Source: Sphingobium nicotianae
GTDB lineage: Bacteria; Pseudomonadota; Alphaproteobacteria; Sphingomonadales; Sphingomonadaceae
Direction of reading: 5' to 3'
Assembly (NCBI RefSeq): GCF_018603885.1
Contig: NZ_JAHGAW010000015.1
Coordinates: forward strand, 1 to 64,000
Length of the DNA: 64,000 nucleotides
The notes beneath the pieces are model-generated. The model was given only the letters and a program-made list of their open reading frames with translations, was not told the origin of the DNA and searched no databases. Shown here piece after piece: positions 52,089 through 62,171 of this stretch. The stretch's first letter is position 1; the number at the start of each line of letters is the position of its first letter. The position numbers were made by a program, and so were the translations under genes.

Positions 52089-52765
52089 TCACCCAGCCGA
52101 TAGCCGGCGCCGCGCACCGTGTGAATGAGGGGCAGGTCGCCCTCGCCATCGATCTTGCGACGCAGGCGGCTGATATGCACGTCGATGACGTTGGTGCCGG
52201 GATCGAAATGATAGTCCCACACACTCTCGAGCAGCATCGTACGTGTGACCACCTGCCCGGCATGGCGCATCAGAAATTCGAGCAGGCGGAACTCGCGCGG
52301 CTGCAGATCGACCCGCCGCTCACCCCGTTGCACCTCCCGCTTGAGGAGGTCCATGCGCAGCGAACCGCACGCCAACACGGTCTCGACCGCCGTGCCGCTG
52401 CCGCGCCGACGCATCAGCAGCTCCAGCCGCGCGAGCAGCTCCGCGAAGGCGAAGGGCTTGACCAGATAGTCGTCTGACCCCGCCGTCAGCCCAGTCACCC
52501 GATCATCGACCGAGCCGAGCGCAGAGAGCAGGATCACCGGGGTCTCGATGCCCGCCGCACGCAATGCGGCGAGCACAGCCAGCCCATCCATCCCGGGCAG
52601 CATGCGATCGAGGATGATCGCATCATAGCCGCCGTCGGTCGCCATGAAGAGGCCATCGCGGCCATTGGCGCTATGGTCACCGACATGGCCATGTTCGGTC
52701 AATCCCTTGAGGATGAAGTCGGCCGTGGTGTGGTCGTCCTCAACCAGCAATATCTTGCGACCCAT
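52085..52765 (-). CDS. OmpR-family response regulator
   Basis: A 226-residue regulator. Receiver domain (residues 1-120) with acidic pocket LVEDD, phospho-acceptor Asp53 in ILDRMLPGMDG, and lysine in YLVKPF. A winged-helix DNA-binding domain follows (about 130-225, VDLQPREFRLLEFLMRHAGQ, NVIDVHISRLRRKI). Partner of the downstream kinase. The start is ambiguous: ATGs at 52774 and 52765 and a GTG at 52786 are in frame. The 52765 ATG is chosen because the first has only one base between AGGA and the start codon. Confidence 0.92.
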   Translation of the reverse strand: MGRKILLVEDDHTTADFILKGLTEHGHVGDHSANGRDGLFMATDGGYDAIILDRMLPGMDGLAVLAALRAAGIETPVILLSALGSVDDRVTGLTAGSDDYLVKPFAFAELLARLELLMRRRGSGTAVETVLACGSLRMDLLKREVQRGERRVDLQPREFRLLEFLMRHAGQVVTRTMLLESVWDYHFDPGTNVIDVHISRLRRKIDGEGDLPLIHTVRGAGYRLGE

Positions 52766-52792
52766 TGCGGCCATTCCTCCGCTCACCCCTCG

Positions 52793-53161
52793 CTACTCGC
52801 CCGTCTTATCGCATTGCTGCAAACTTGCCAGGTGCAGCTGGCCTTGACGCGCCACATCGATCAGGAGATCGCAACGGGCCGGATCCTCGAGGAGTTGCCG
52901 GGACATGGCAAGGCCGGAGACGCGCCGCCCGGCAATCTCGCGCAACTCGTCCCCCACCGCGATGCCGCTCCGGTCAGCCGGTCCTCCCGCTCGCAGGCTC
53001 GTGACGATGACGCGATGACGCGGATCGGCGCCCAGCGTCAGTCCCGCCCGCTCGGTGACCGCGTCGGGCGGCAATGGGCGCGCCAGCCGCGAAGACAGCA
53101 GGAGCGGGCTCGCCGCAAGCAGAAGCGCGATCGCATAGAGGAGGCGCCGGGGCCAGAGCAT
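52793..53161 (-). CDS. Small membrane-anchored or secreted PDZ-domain protein
   Basis: A 122-residue protein. A hydrophobic N-terminus (LLYAIALLLAASPLLLSS) acts as an anchor or signal peptide. A single PDZ domain (about 40-115) carries VIVTSLRAGGPADRSGIAVGDEL and VSGLAMSRQLLEDPARCDLLID. No protease domain is present, so it is a stand-alone PDZ module. It lies 27 bp upstream of the response-regulator gene on the same strand, so the three-gene order PDZ-RR-HK suggests it takes part in sensing, perhaps by binding exposed C-termini in the periplasm. That role is inference. Confidence 0.75.
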   Translation of the reverse strand: MLWPRRLLYAIALLLAASPLLLSSRLARPLPPDAVTERAGLTLGADPRHRVIVTSLRAGGPADRSGIAVGDELREIAGRRVSGLAMSRQLLEDPARCDLLIDVARQGQLHLASLQQCDKTGE

Positions 53162-53296
53162 AAGCGGACCCTATCGTACACGCCGTGGCGGTCGGCTGAC
53201 CGGGACATGACATAAAGTTCATGCGGCCGTCACCGGCCGGGCCGCCCGACATTGGCAGAGGCGCATCATCAACATCATGGCTCAGGGACGAAATCG

Positions 53297-54031
53297 ATGA
53301 AGCGCAGTCGGATGAGAAAGGCGATGGTCGGCACGACCGGCGTGGCCGCGCTCATCCTGCTCCTCTTCGGCTGGCTCGGCTATTTCGGCGGTGATCCGTT
53401 CACGATCCTGTGCCCAGATGGTTATCGAGCGCGCACCGATGCACCGGTCGCGATCATGCTATCGGGGGATATCGGCTTCCGGCTGGGCCTCGGCACGATG
53501 ATCGCGAACCGTCTGGAAAAGGACGGAATCCCTGTCGTCGGCATCAATACGCTGACCTATTTCCGCACCACGCGCACGCCGGCGGAAGCCGGGGCGCTCG
53601 TCCAGGAGGCCATCCGCCGGGCGAAGGCGATCAACCCGGCAGGACGGATCATCCTCATCGGCCAGTCCTTCGGCGCGGACATGCTCCATGTCGGCCTCGC
53701 CAGCCTGCCTCAGGCACAGCGACGCGACATCGCCTTCGTCGCGCTGATCGTGCCGGGCGCGACAGTCGAATATCGCGCATCGCCGGGCGAAACGCTGACG
53801 TTCCTGATGGCCGAGGCGGACGCGCTGCCCACCGCGCGGCGGCTCGACTGGGTGCCACTGCTCTGCATCCATGGCGCCGAGGAGTCGGGCAGCCTCTGTC
53901 CGCTGCTCCACCAGCGCAACCTGCGGGCGATCGCCCTGCCGGGCGGCCACCAGCTTCACTGGGACGCGGACGGCATCAAGCAACTGCTCCTCACCACCAT
54001 GGCGCGGATCGGGCTGCGCACTCATGCATAA
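53297..54031 (+). CDS. VirJ-like (AcvB/VirJ family) protein
   Basis: A 244-residue AcvB/VirJ-family hydrolase-fold protein. An N-terminal anchor or signal (VAALILLLFGWLGYFGG) precedes a single alpha/beta-hydrolase-like domain with the nucleophile-elbow motif ILIGQSFGADMLHVGL and a late histidine in GGHQLHWD. It matches the C-terminal half of the full AcvB at 57080. Family knowledge: Agrobacterium AcvB hydrolyses lysyl-phosphatidylglycerol. The start at 53297 is preferred over an upstream TTG. Its stop overlaps the DUF2147 gene by 8 bp. First gene of a likely four-gene run with mprF and acvB. Confidence 0.8.
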   Translation: MKRSRMRKAMVGTTGVAALILLLFGWLGYFGGDPFTILCPDGYRARTDAPVAIMLSGDIGFRLGLGTMIANRLEKDGIPVVGINTLTYFRTTRTPAEAGALVQEAIRRAKAINPAGRIILIGQSFGADMLHVGLASLPQAQRRDIAFVALIVPGATVEYRASPGETLTFLMAEADALPTARRLDWVPLLCIHGAEESGSLCPLLHQRNLRAIALPGGHQLHWDADGIKQLLLTTMARIGLRTHA

Positions 54032-54422
54032 GCGCCTCCGCCCCATCCTCGCGGCGCTTGCCCTGCTCAGCAACCCCGCCACCGCGCAAGGATCGGTCAG
54101 CGGGACCTGGATCAATCCGCGGGGCACGGTCGTCGTCACCACCGGCGACTGTCGCGAGAAACTATGTGGCTGGGTGAGCTGGGCCAGCGAAGAGGCGCTC
54201 GCCGACGCGACCGACGCCGGCGTGCAGCATCTCATCGGCACCGAATTGCTGCAGGACTATCATGCGACCGGCGAACGGCGCTGGACCGGCCGGGTATACG
54301 TGCCCGACATGGGCCGGACCTTCTCGTCCACGATCGAGCAGCTGGACGCGAACCGGCTGAAGATTTCCGGTTGCCTGCTTGGGTCATGGTTCTGCAGAAG
54401 TCAGATCTGGCTACGTCACTGA
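54024..54422 (+). CDS. DUF2147 exported protein
   Basis: A 132-residue protein. A signal peptide (ILAALALLSNPATAQG) is followed by the DUF2147 pattern VSGTWINPRGTVVVTTGDCREKLCGWVSW and GRVYVPDMGRTFSSTIEQLD. Cysteines near residues 43, 48, 117 and 124 may form disulfides. DUF2147 proteins are periplasmic and of unknown function. It overlaps the VirJ-like gene by eight bases and ends 4 bp before mprF, so it probably serves the same membrane-lipid process. Confidence 0.85.
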   Translation: MHKRLRPILAALALLSNPATAQGSVSGTWINPRGTVVVTTGDCREKLCGWVSWASEEALADATDAGVQHLIGTELLQDYHATGERRWTGRVYVPDMGRTFSSTIEQLDANRLKISGCLLGSWFCRSQIWLRH

Positions 54423-54426
54423 GAGG

Positions 54427-57000
54427 ATGGGTAGCGCAATGGTTCCGAGTGGCCTGATTCGGCGCCACCGCACCGCTTTGTCGGCCGGCATCGTATTGGT
54501 TCTGGCCGCCTTGAGCTTCGTCGCGCTCAGCCATTTGCTGCATGAGGTTCGCCTGCGCGATGTGCGCGCCGCCTGGCACGCCCTGCCGGGGACGCGCCTG
54601 CTGGTCGCCGCCCTGCTGACCGGCCTCAGCTATCTGACCCTGACCTTCTACGACGTCATGGCCCTGCGCGCGATCGGCCGGCCGCTGCCATACCGGACGG
54701 CGGCGCTCGCTTCCTTCACCAGCTATACGCTCAGCCACAATCTCGGGCTCTCGCTGCTGACCGGCGGTTCGGCCCGCTATCGCGTCTATAGCGCGGCAGG
54801 CCTTGGCGCCGGCGACATTGCCCGCGTGGTGGTGATCGGCAGCGCAACCTTCTGGAGCGGCGTATTCGTCCTGGCGGGCGCCCTGCTCGCCTGGCAACCG
54901 GAAGCGCTGGCCTATGGCTCGCTGGCAGTTCCGACCGGGCTGTTGCGGATCGTCGGCATCGCGCTGTTGCTGGGCACGGGCGCGCTGCTCCTCTGGTCCG
55001 GTGTGCGCGGACGAACCCTGCGCCTCGCGCGCTGGTCGGCCCCGCTGCCGCCGGCCCGCAGCATCGTCGCGCAGATCGGTATCGGCATGCTCGATCTGGC
55101 GGCGGCCAGTGGCGCCCTGTTCGTGCTGGTGCCGGGTGTCGGCATCGATGCCTGGCCGGCCTTCTTCATCGGCTACACGTTCGCCATCATCGCCGTGCTG
55201 ATCACGCATGTGCCCGGCGGTGTCGGCGTCTTCGAGGCGCTGATGCTGATCGCGCTGCCCGGCACCAGCCGCCCGGAGCTGGTCGCCGCTTTGATCGCCT
55301 ATCGCCTCATCTATTATATCGCACCTCTGCTCCTGGCGACCGGGCTGATCCTGCTACAGGAGGGCCGCCGCTGGCACAGACCGATCGCGCGCACATTGCG
55401 CGGCGTCCAGGTGGTCGCGTCCGGCATGGCTCCGCTAATGATCTCGACGCTGGTGTTCCTCGGTGGAGCGGTTCTGCTCGTGTCGGGATCGCTGCCGACC
55501 GTGCCGTGGCGGGCCGCGACGCTCTATGCTTTGTTGCCGCTGCCGTTCGTGGAAGCCTCGCACATGGCGGGCAGCCTCGTCGGCGCCGCGCTGCTCATCC
55601 TCTCCGCCGGGCTCTACCGGCGCCTGGATGGTGCATACTGGCTGACTCGAATTCTGCTGCTCGCCGGAGCCCTCTTCTCGCTGCTCAAAGGCCTCGACTA
55701 TGAGGAAGCGGTGGTGATGATGCTGATCGCCGCCGCCCTTCAATGGGCGCGCCCGGCCTTTTATCGCCGCACGCGCTTCCTTGCGGAAGCCTTCTCGCCC
55801 GGCTGGCTCGCGACCGTCGCGATCGTGCTGGGCCTGTCGGTCTGGATCGGCCTCTTCGCCTACAAGCATGTCGACTACCAGAACGACCTGTGGTGGCAAT
55901 TTTCCGAGCGCGGCAATGCCTCGCGCTTCCTGCGGGCGACCTTCGCGGTGGCAATCCTGCTGGTCACGGTCGGCTTTCTGCGGCTGTTTCGCCCGGCTGC
56001 GCCGATCCGGCAGGAGCGCAGCAGCATCAGCGCACCCTCATCGGCGGCATTGGCGCTCGCCGAGCGGACCGATGCCAATCTCGCCTTCACCGGAGACAAA
56101 CGCTTCCTCGTGTCGGATAGCGGGCAGTCCTTCCTCATGTACCAGATCAGGGGCCATAGCTGGATCGTCATGGGCGATCCCGTTGGCGCGCGCGGAGAGT
56201 GGGCGGATCTCCTCTGGCAATTGCGCGAACAGGCCGATGCCGCGCAGGGTCGCCTCTTGCTCTATCAGATCAGCCCGGAAGCCTTGCCGTTCGCGATCGA
56301 GCTAGGCCTGCAGATCACCAAATATGGTGAGGAGGCGCATGTCGATCTCGCCAGCTTTTCGCTCGAAGGCAGCGATGCCAGGCCGTTGCGCTATGCCGAG
56401 CGTCGTGCGGCGCGCGAGGGCGCGACGTTCGACATCATTCCCGCGTCCGGCGTGCCCGGCCACATGGCAGAACTCGCCGCCGTCTCGACACACTGGCTCA
56501 AGGCCAAGGGGCACAAGGAGAAGGGCTTCAGCGTCGGCCGCTTCGATCCCGACTATATGGCCCGGTTCGACTGCGCGGCGGTGCGCTGGCACGGCCGCGT
56601 CGTCGCCTTCGCCAATATCTGGACGACGCACGACAAGTCCGAACTGTCGATCGACCTCATGCGCCATGATGACGAAATACCCTATGGCACCATGGACTTC
56701 CTGTTCATTCACCTGATGCAATGGGGTCAGGCGCAGGGCTATCGCTGGTTCAATCTCGGCGTGGCGCCACTCTCGGGCCTGGAGGCACGCAGGCTGTCAC
56801 CGCTCTGGTCCAAGCTCGGCGCACTACTCTATCAGCATGGCAATGCCCTCTACGGCTTCGAGGGCCTGCGCGCCTACAAAGAGAAGTTCGCGCCGGAATG
56901 GGAAGCGCGGTTCGTTGCGGGACCGCAGGGTGTGTCATTCGCCCGCTCGCTGATCGACCTGCAGGCCCTGATCGGCAGCGGCGCGCCCGCGCGATCATGA
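54427..57000 (+). CDS. mprF: MprF: aminoacyl-phosphatidylglycerol synthase and flippase
   Basis: An 857-residue inner-membrane enzyme. The N-terminal half has about 14 membrane helices (flippase), with the family motif ITHVPGGVGVFEALMLI. The C-terminal cytosolic transferase domain (from about residue 535) begins ALAERTDANLAFTGDKRFLV and contains FNLGVAPLSGLEAR and YKEKFAPEWEARF. It transfers an amino acid (lysine in most members, alanine in some) from tRNA to phosphatidylglycerol, lowering surface negative charge and giving resistance to cationic peptides and acid. ATGs at 54427 and 54439 are both possible starts. The AcvB gene that follows should hydrolyse the product. Confidence 0.92.
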   Translation: MGSAMVPSGLIRRHRTALSAGIVLVLAALSFVALSHLLHEVRLRDVRAAWHALPGTRLLVAALLTGLSYLTLTFYDVMALRAIGRPLPYRTAALASFTSYTLSHNLGLSLLTGGSARYRVYSAAGLGAGDIARVVVIGSATFWSGVFVLAGALLAWQPEALAYGSLAVPTGLLRIVGIALLLGTGALLLWSGVRGRTLRLARWSAPLPPARSIVAQIGIGMLDLAAASGALFVLVPGVGIDAWPAFFIGYTFAIIAVLITHVPGGVGVFEALMLIALPGTSRPELVAALIAYRLIYYIAPLLLATGLILLQEGRRWHRPIARTLRGVQVVASGMAPLMISTLVFLGGAVLLVSGSLPTVPWRAATLYALLPLPFVEASHMAGSLVGAALLILSAGLYRRLDGAYWLTRILLLAGALFSLLKGLDYEEAVVMMLIAAALQWARPAFYRRTRFLAEAFSPGWLATVAIVLGLSVWIGLFAYKHVDYQNDLWWQFSERGNASRFLRATFAVAILLVTVGFLRLFRPAAPIRQERSSISAPSSAALALAERTDANLAFTGDKRFLVSDSGQSFLMYQIRGHSWIVMGDPVGARGEWADLLWQLREQADAAQGRLLLYQISPEALPFAIELGLQITKYGEEAHVDLASFSLEGSDARPLRYAERRAAREGATFDIIPASGVPGHMAELAAVSTHWLKAKGHKEKGFSVGRFDPDYMARFDCAAVRWHGRVVAFANIWTTHDKSELSIDLMRHDDEIPYGTMDFLFIHLMQWGQAQGYRWFNLGVAPLSGLEARRLSPLWSKLGALLYQHGNALYGFEGLRAYKEKFAPEWEARFVAGPQGVSFARSLIDLQALIGSGAPARS

Positions 57001-57079
57001 CAAATATGTCATACCTCCGCAAAAGCCATGATAGTTGGAATGGCCCATGATCAGCTCCTGATCGAATTGGGATATCAAG

Positions 57080-58501
57080 ATGCGCACCCTGCCCCGCATT
57101 GCCACGGCCTTGCTTGCAGGCCTCGCCCTTCTCACGACGGGTGTGAACCGGCCCGTGCGAGCGGCCCAGCCACCGCGGATTCGCGAGAGCAGTTATGCCG
57201 TCACCATTTTCGGCAGGGTCGCCATCTATCAGCCGGCAAGCGCACCACGTGCGACCGCCCTGCTTCTCTCCGGCGATGGCGGCTGGAACCCCGGCGCAGC
57301 CAGGGTGGCGCAGGATCTGGCGGCGCACGGCATGCTGGTGGCGGGCATCTCGACACCCACCTTCATGCGCTCGCTCGAGCATGCGCGCGGCAGTTGCATC
57401 AATCCCAACTACGCGCTGATCGGCCTTGCCCGGAACGTGCAGCATCACATGGGCGTCCATGCCTATATGAAGCCGATCATCATCGGCTATTCGGCCGGCG
57501 CGACGATCGCCTATGCCGGCCTCGCGCAATGGCCGAACGGCGGCTATCGCGGCGTCTTCTCGCTCGGCTTCAGCAACGACATGCCGGGCCGCAAGCCATG
57601 GTGCCGCGCGCCCGGCTTCAGCGCCCGGCCGATGAAACAGCCCGTGCGCGGATGGCTTTTCGCACCGAGTACGCGGATCAAGGTGCCGTGGATCGTCCTG
57701 CAGGGCGGAGAGGACAAGGTGGTCGATTTCGCAGCCGCCAGGCGGTTCGTCGCGGCCGTGCCGCGCGCCCGGATGATCGCGCTCCCGAATGTCGCGCATG
57801 ACTTCGCCGATCATCGCCAGTGGATGCCGCAGATGGCCGCCGCGTTCAGTCCCATGCTCGCGCATATCGGCCCGCGCGCGGACGGGCTGCCGCAGGATCT
57901 GCCGATCACGATCGTCCCCGCGACGGGCCGCAAGGCGCCTGGCGACATCATGGCCGTCATCTATTCCGGAGACGGCGGCTGGGTCGGCATCGATCGCGAC
58001 ATTGCCGCGCAACTGTCGGCCCGGGGCATTCCCGTGGTCGGAGTCGACAGCCTCTCCTATTTCTGGAGCGCGCGCACGCCGCAGGGCGCCGCGCAGGATC
58101 TGCGCCGGATCATCGCCGCCTATGGCACACGCTGGCACCGGCCCAAGGTCATGCTAATCGGCTACAGCTTTGGCGCCGACGTCCTGCCCGCGATCGTCGG
58201 CTCACTGGACAGTGCCTCGCGCGCCCGGGTCGACAGCCTGTCGCTGCTCGGCCTTGGCCCGAGTGCCGATTTCCAGTTCCACCTCGCTTCGTGGCTGAAC
58301 ATCTCGTCGGCACGGGCATTGCCGACCATCCCGGCCATCCTGCAGCTCAAGGGCATGGACATACGCTGCATCCGCGGCGCGCTGGAGGCCGGCAGTGCGT
58401 GCGGCGATATCCCGACCGGGATCGCCAAGACGACCACCGTGCCGGGCGATCATCATTTCAACCGCAACGCGCAATTGCTGGCTTATCTCATCACGGCCTG
58501 A
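57080..58501 (+). CDS. acvB: AcvB, putative lysyl-phosphatidylglycerol hydrolase
   Basis: A 473-residue exported protein. Signal peptide (LLAGLALLTTGVNRPVRA), then two alpha/beta-hydrolase-like halves. The first has GDGGWNPG and GYSAGATIAYAGL (G-x-S-x-G near residue 138). The second has GDGGWVGID, SLSYFWSARTPQ, MLIGYSFGADVLPAIV (serine near residue 360) and a catalytic-type PGDHHFNRN. In Agrobacterium, AcvB cleaves lysyl-PG made by the MprF homolog LpiA and is needed for lipid homeostasis and virulence; the same gene order is seen here. Its second half resembles the VirJ-like gene at 53297. A convergent MarR gene follows 15 bp away. Confidence 0.88.
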   Translation: MRTLPRIATALLAGLALLTTGVNRPVRAAQPPRIRESSYAVTIFGRVAIYQPASAPRATALLLSGDGGWNPGAARVAQDLAAHGMLVAGISTPTFMRSLEHARGSCINPNYALIGLARNVQHHMGVHAYMKPIIIGYSAGATIAYAGLAQWPNGGYRGVFSLGFSNDMPGRKPWCRAPGFSARPMKQPVRGWLFAPSTRIKVPWIVLQGGEDKVVDFAAARRFVAAVPRARMIALPNVAHDFADHRQWMPQMAAAFSPMLAHIGPRADGLPQDLPITIVPATGRKAPGDIMAVIYSGDGGWVGIDRDIAAQLSARGIPVVGVDSLSYFWSARTPQGAAQDLRRIIAAYGTRWHRPKVMLIGYSFGADVLPAIVGSLDSASRARVDSLSLLGLGPSADFQFHLASWLNISSARALPTIPAILQLKGMDIRCIRGALEAGSACGDIPTGIAKTTTVPGDHHFNRNAQLLAYLITA

Positions 58502-58516
58502 GCGTCGCATCTCTGC

Positions 58517-58927
58517 CTAATCGCCAGCGCGAGTCAGCAACTCGGTCAGCAGGGGCCGGAGACGCTTTATCTCTTCACGATGCGTGGCGCTGAGTTGCGC
58601 GAGGATCGTCCGCGCCTTGTCGGTCAGTTCGAGCAGCGCCTGACGACGATCCACCAGCGAATGCCGGCGGACGAGCAGGCCGAGCGTTTCCAGCCGATCG
58701 ACCAGCCCGGTGGCGCTGTGCGGCTTGAGGATCAGGCGCTCGGCGACGTAGCCGACCGTCGCCTTGTCCGGCCCTGCGGCGCGGATCGCCAACAGCGCCT
58801 GATGCTGCTGCGCTGTCAGCCCCTGCGCTGCTGCCTTGCCTTCGCTGAACGCCATGAACTGACGCAGCGTGTAGCGAAAATCCGCCAGCGTCACATAATC
58901 CGCGTCGGAAAGGATCGGCTCCGCCAT
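58517..58927 (-). CDS. MarR-family regulator
   Basis: A 136-residue winged-helix regulator. The dimerisation helix region is DFRYTLRQFMAFSEGKA, the recognition region PHSATGLVDRLETLGLLVRR, and the wing HSLVDRRQALLELTDKAR. ATGs at 58939 and 58927 are in frame; 58927 has AGCAGG four bases upstream and gives the common MAEPILSDADYVTLADF start. It is divergent from the ClC gene, with a perfect 17-bp palindrome between them, so it probably represses itself and the channel gene. Signal unknown. Confidence 0.88.
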   Translation of the reverse strand: MAEPILSDADYVTLADFRYTLRQFMAFSEGKAAAQGLTAQQHQALLAIRAAGPDKATVGYVAERLILKPHSATGLVDRLETLGLLVRRHSLVDRRQALLELTDKARTILAQLSATHREEIKRLRPLLTELLTRAGD

Positions 58928-58948
58928 GTTCCTGCTCATCCTTGATAA

Positions 58949-58965
58949 ATATCGTATTACGATAT
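58949..58965. promoter_or_regulatory. Perfect 17-bp palindrome, likely MarR operator
   Basis: ATATCGTA-T-TACGATAT is a perfect palindrome with 8-bp arms and a one-base centre. It lies 21 bp upstream of the MarR start and 29 bp upstream of the ClC start, where a dimeric MarR protein would block both promoters. Confidence 0.75.
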
Positions 58966-58994
58966 AACTGGCCGCGACTCTTCCCGGAAAGACC

Positions 58995-60743
58995 ATGACG
59001 ACCGCGACATCACAACCCCATGCGCACCGGCTCGCCGATCACAGCGCGGACTGGCGCATGCTGGTGCTCGTCGCCGCGTCCCTCTTCGTCGGCACTGGCG
59101 GCGCGTTCGGCGCATGGGCCCTGCTCAAGCTCATCGCCATCGCGACCAACATCTTCTGGTTCGGCAGGCTGTCCGATGCTCCCGTCCAGATCGTCGACAG
59201 CCTGGTCGGCCCCGGTGTCGTCGTCATTCCGGTTATCGGCAGCCTGATCATCGGGGTGATGGCACGCTTCGGATCGGACAAGATTCGCGGCCATGGCATC
59301 CCTGAGGCGATCGAGGCGATCCTCTACGGGGAAAGTCGGCTGTCGGCCAAGGTCGCGTTCCTCAAACCACTCTCCTCCGCCATCTCGATCGGCAGCGGCG
59401 GACCGTTCGGCGCCGAGGGGCCGATCATCATGACCGGCGGGGCGATCGGATCGCTGTTTGCTCAGCGCTTCCATCTGAGCGCGGCGGAGCGCAAGACCTT
59501 GCTCGTCGCCGGTGCCGCGGCTGGCATGACGGCGATCTTCGGAACACCGGTCGCCGCGATCCTGCTCGCCGTTGAGGTCCTGCTGTTCGAATGGAAGCCG
59601 CGCAGTTTCGTGCCGGTGGTCGTGGCCGCCCTCGTCTCCCTGGCCTGGCGCCCCTTACTCGTCGGCAGCGGTCCGCTGTTCCCGTTCCACGGCGTGCCGG
59701 CGACGAGCTGGCTGATCATGGCGGGCGCGGGCGGCATCGGCCTTCTGGTTGGCCTGGAAGCCGTGCTGCTCTCAACGCTGCTCTATCGCATCGAGGATTT
59801 GTTTCACCGGCTCCCCATTCACTGGATGTGGTGGCCCGCGCTCGGCGCCGTCATCGTCGGGCTCGGTGGCCTGATCGACGCGCATGTGCTCGGCGCGGGC
59901 TATCAGAGCATCCAGGACCTGCTCGACGGTTCGCTCGCCACGCGCGTCGTCCTCGCGCTTTTCATCGTGAAGGCGATCGTCTGGCTGGTCGCGCTCGGCT
60001 CGGGCACGTCCGGAGGCGTTCTCGCTCCCTTGCTGATCCTCGGTGGCGCTTGCGCGTCGATGATCGGCCTCGGCATCGGCGCTAACCCGGGGTTCTGCGC
60101 GATGCTCGGTATGGCCGGCATCCTGAGCGGCGCCATGCGCGCCCCGCTCACCGGCGCGGTGTTCGCAGCCGAACTGACCGGCCATTTCGACAGCCTGCCA
60201 GCGACTTTCGCCGCCGCCGTCTGTGCCTATGCGGTCAGCGTGCTGATTATGCGCCGGTCGATCCTGACCGAGAAGATCGCGCGGCGCGGCCGGCATATCC
60301 TCCAGGAATATATCGTCGATCCGTTCGACTTCCTGCAGGCCGGACATATCATGACGCCCGATCCACAGACCCTGCCGGGCACGACCAGCATCGCCCGGAC
60401 GATCGCCTTTTTCGCGAACGAGGCGGTTCATCGCAGCTATCCGGTGGTGGATGAGGGCGGACATCTCCTCGGGCTGGTCTCGCGTGCCGATGTGTTGCGC
60501 TGGCAGGTCGAAAGCGGGCCGCAGGATACATCGCTCGCCGAAGGCGTGTCGGATGCCTCGCAGCCCTTCGCCGTGCCCCAGGCGCCGGTCGGCGTGGTGG
60601 CCGATCTGATGGTCGAGAGCGGGATCGGACGCATTCCGATCGTCGATCCGGTCAGCCACCGGGTGATCGGCATCCTCTCGCGTCACGATCTCCTCAAGGC
60701 GCGGCGCATCGGCGTCGCGGCGGAGCGAATGCGCAGCCGATAG
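58995..60743 (+). CDS. ClC-family anion channel/transporter with CBS pair
   Basis: A 582-residue ClC protein: membrane core (about 20-420) plus two C-terminal CBS domains (about 450-575, HIMTPDPQTLPGTTSI and GRIPIVDPVSHRVIGILSRH). The selectivity motifs deviate from E. coli ClC: GHGIP (residues 99-103) instead of GSGIP, GAEGP (139-143) for GREGP with the gating Glu141 kept, GVLAP for GxFxP, and GHFDS where the tyrosine motif is expected. The internal proton glutamate aligns with Val195 (LAVEVLL). This resembles channel-type ClCs or a distinct bacterial subclass. The divergent MarR gene and palindrome suggest inducible expression. The ion carried is not certain. Confidence 0.88.
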   Translation: MTTATSQPHAHRLADHSADWRMLVLVAASLFVGTGGAFGAWALLKLIAIATNIFWFGRLSDAPVQIVDSLVGPGVVVIPVIGSLIIGVMARFGSDKIRGHGIPEAIEAILYGESRLSAKVAFLKPLSSAISIGSGGPFGAEGPIIMTGGAIGSLFAQRFHLSAAERKTLLVAGAAAGMTAIFGTPVAAILLAVEVLLFEWKPRSFVPVVVAALVSLAWRPLLVGSGPLFPFHGVPATSWLIMAGAGGIGLLVGLEAVLLSTLLYRIEDLFHRLPIHWMWWPALGAVIVGLGGLIDAHVLGAGYQSIQDLLDGSLATRVVLALFIVKAIVWLVALGSGTSGGVLAPLLILGGACASMIGLGIGANPGFCAMLGMAGILSGAMRAPLTGAVFAAELTGHFDSLPATFAAAVCAYAVSVLIMRRSILTEKIARRGRHILQEYIVDPFDFLQAGHIMTPDPQTLPGTTSIARTIAFFANEAVHRSYPVVDEGGHLLGLVSRADVLRWQVESGPQDTSLAEGVSDASQPFAVPQAPVGVVADLMVESGIGRIPIVDPVSHRVIGILSRHDLLKARRIGVAAERMRSR

Positions 60744-60866
60744 GCCGGGCGGCGCGACCAGCCATTGTCCAGACCCGGCGCGGCGCGCGAAGTCGACCGC
60801 TGTCGCCGATGAACAGGATGCGCAGCTGATCGGAATTGAGTATCAATGTCGTTGCGGTGGGCACGG

Positions 60867-60893
60867 AAAAGGGCGCGCCAAGCCGGCGCGCCC
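60867..60893 (-). terminator. Rho-independent terminator of metK
   Basis: A perfect 9-bp stem GGGCGCGCC / GGCGCGCCC with loop AAGCC, followed on the minus strand by TTTT. It lies 24 bp past the metK stop, in the gap between the convergent ClC and metK genes. Confidence 0.82.
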
Positions 60894-60916
60894 TTCAGAA
60901 GGTCGGTCCTTGCGGC

Positions 60917-62125
<1,209 letters not shown>

Positions 62126-62171
62126 GGGGATCAGCCTTTCTTCTAGCGGCTCGGCATTGGCCGCAATTGAT

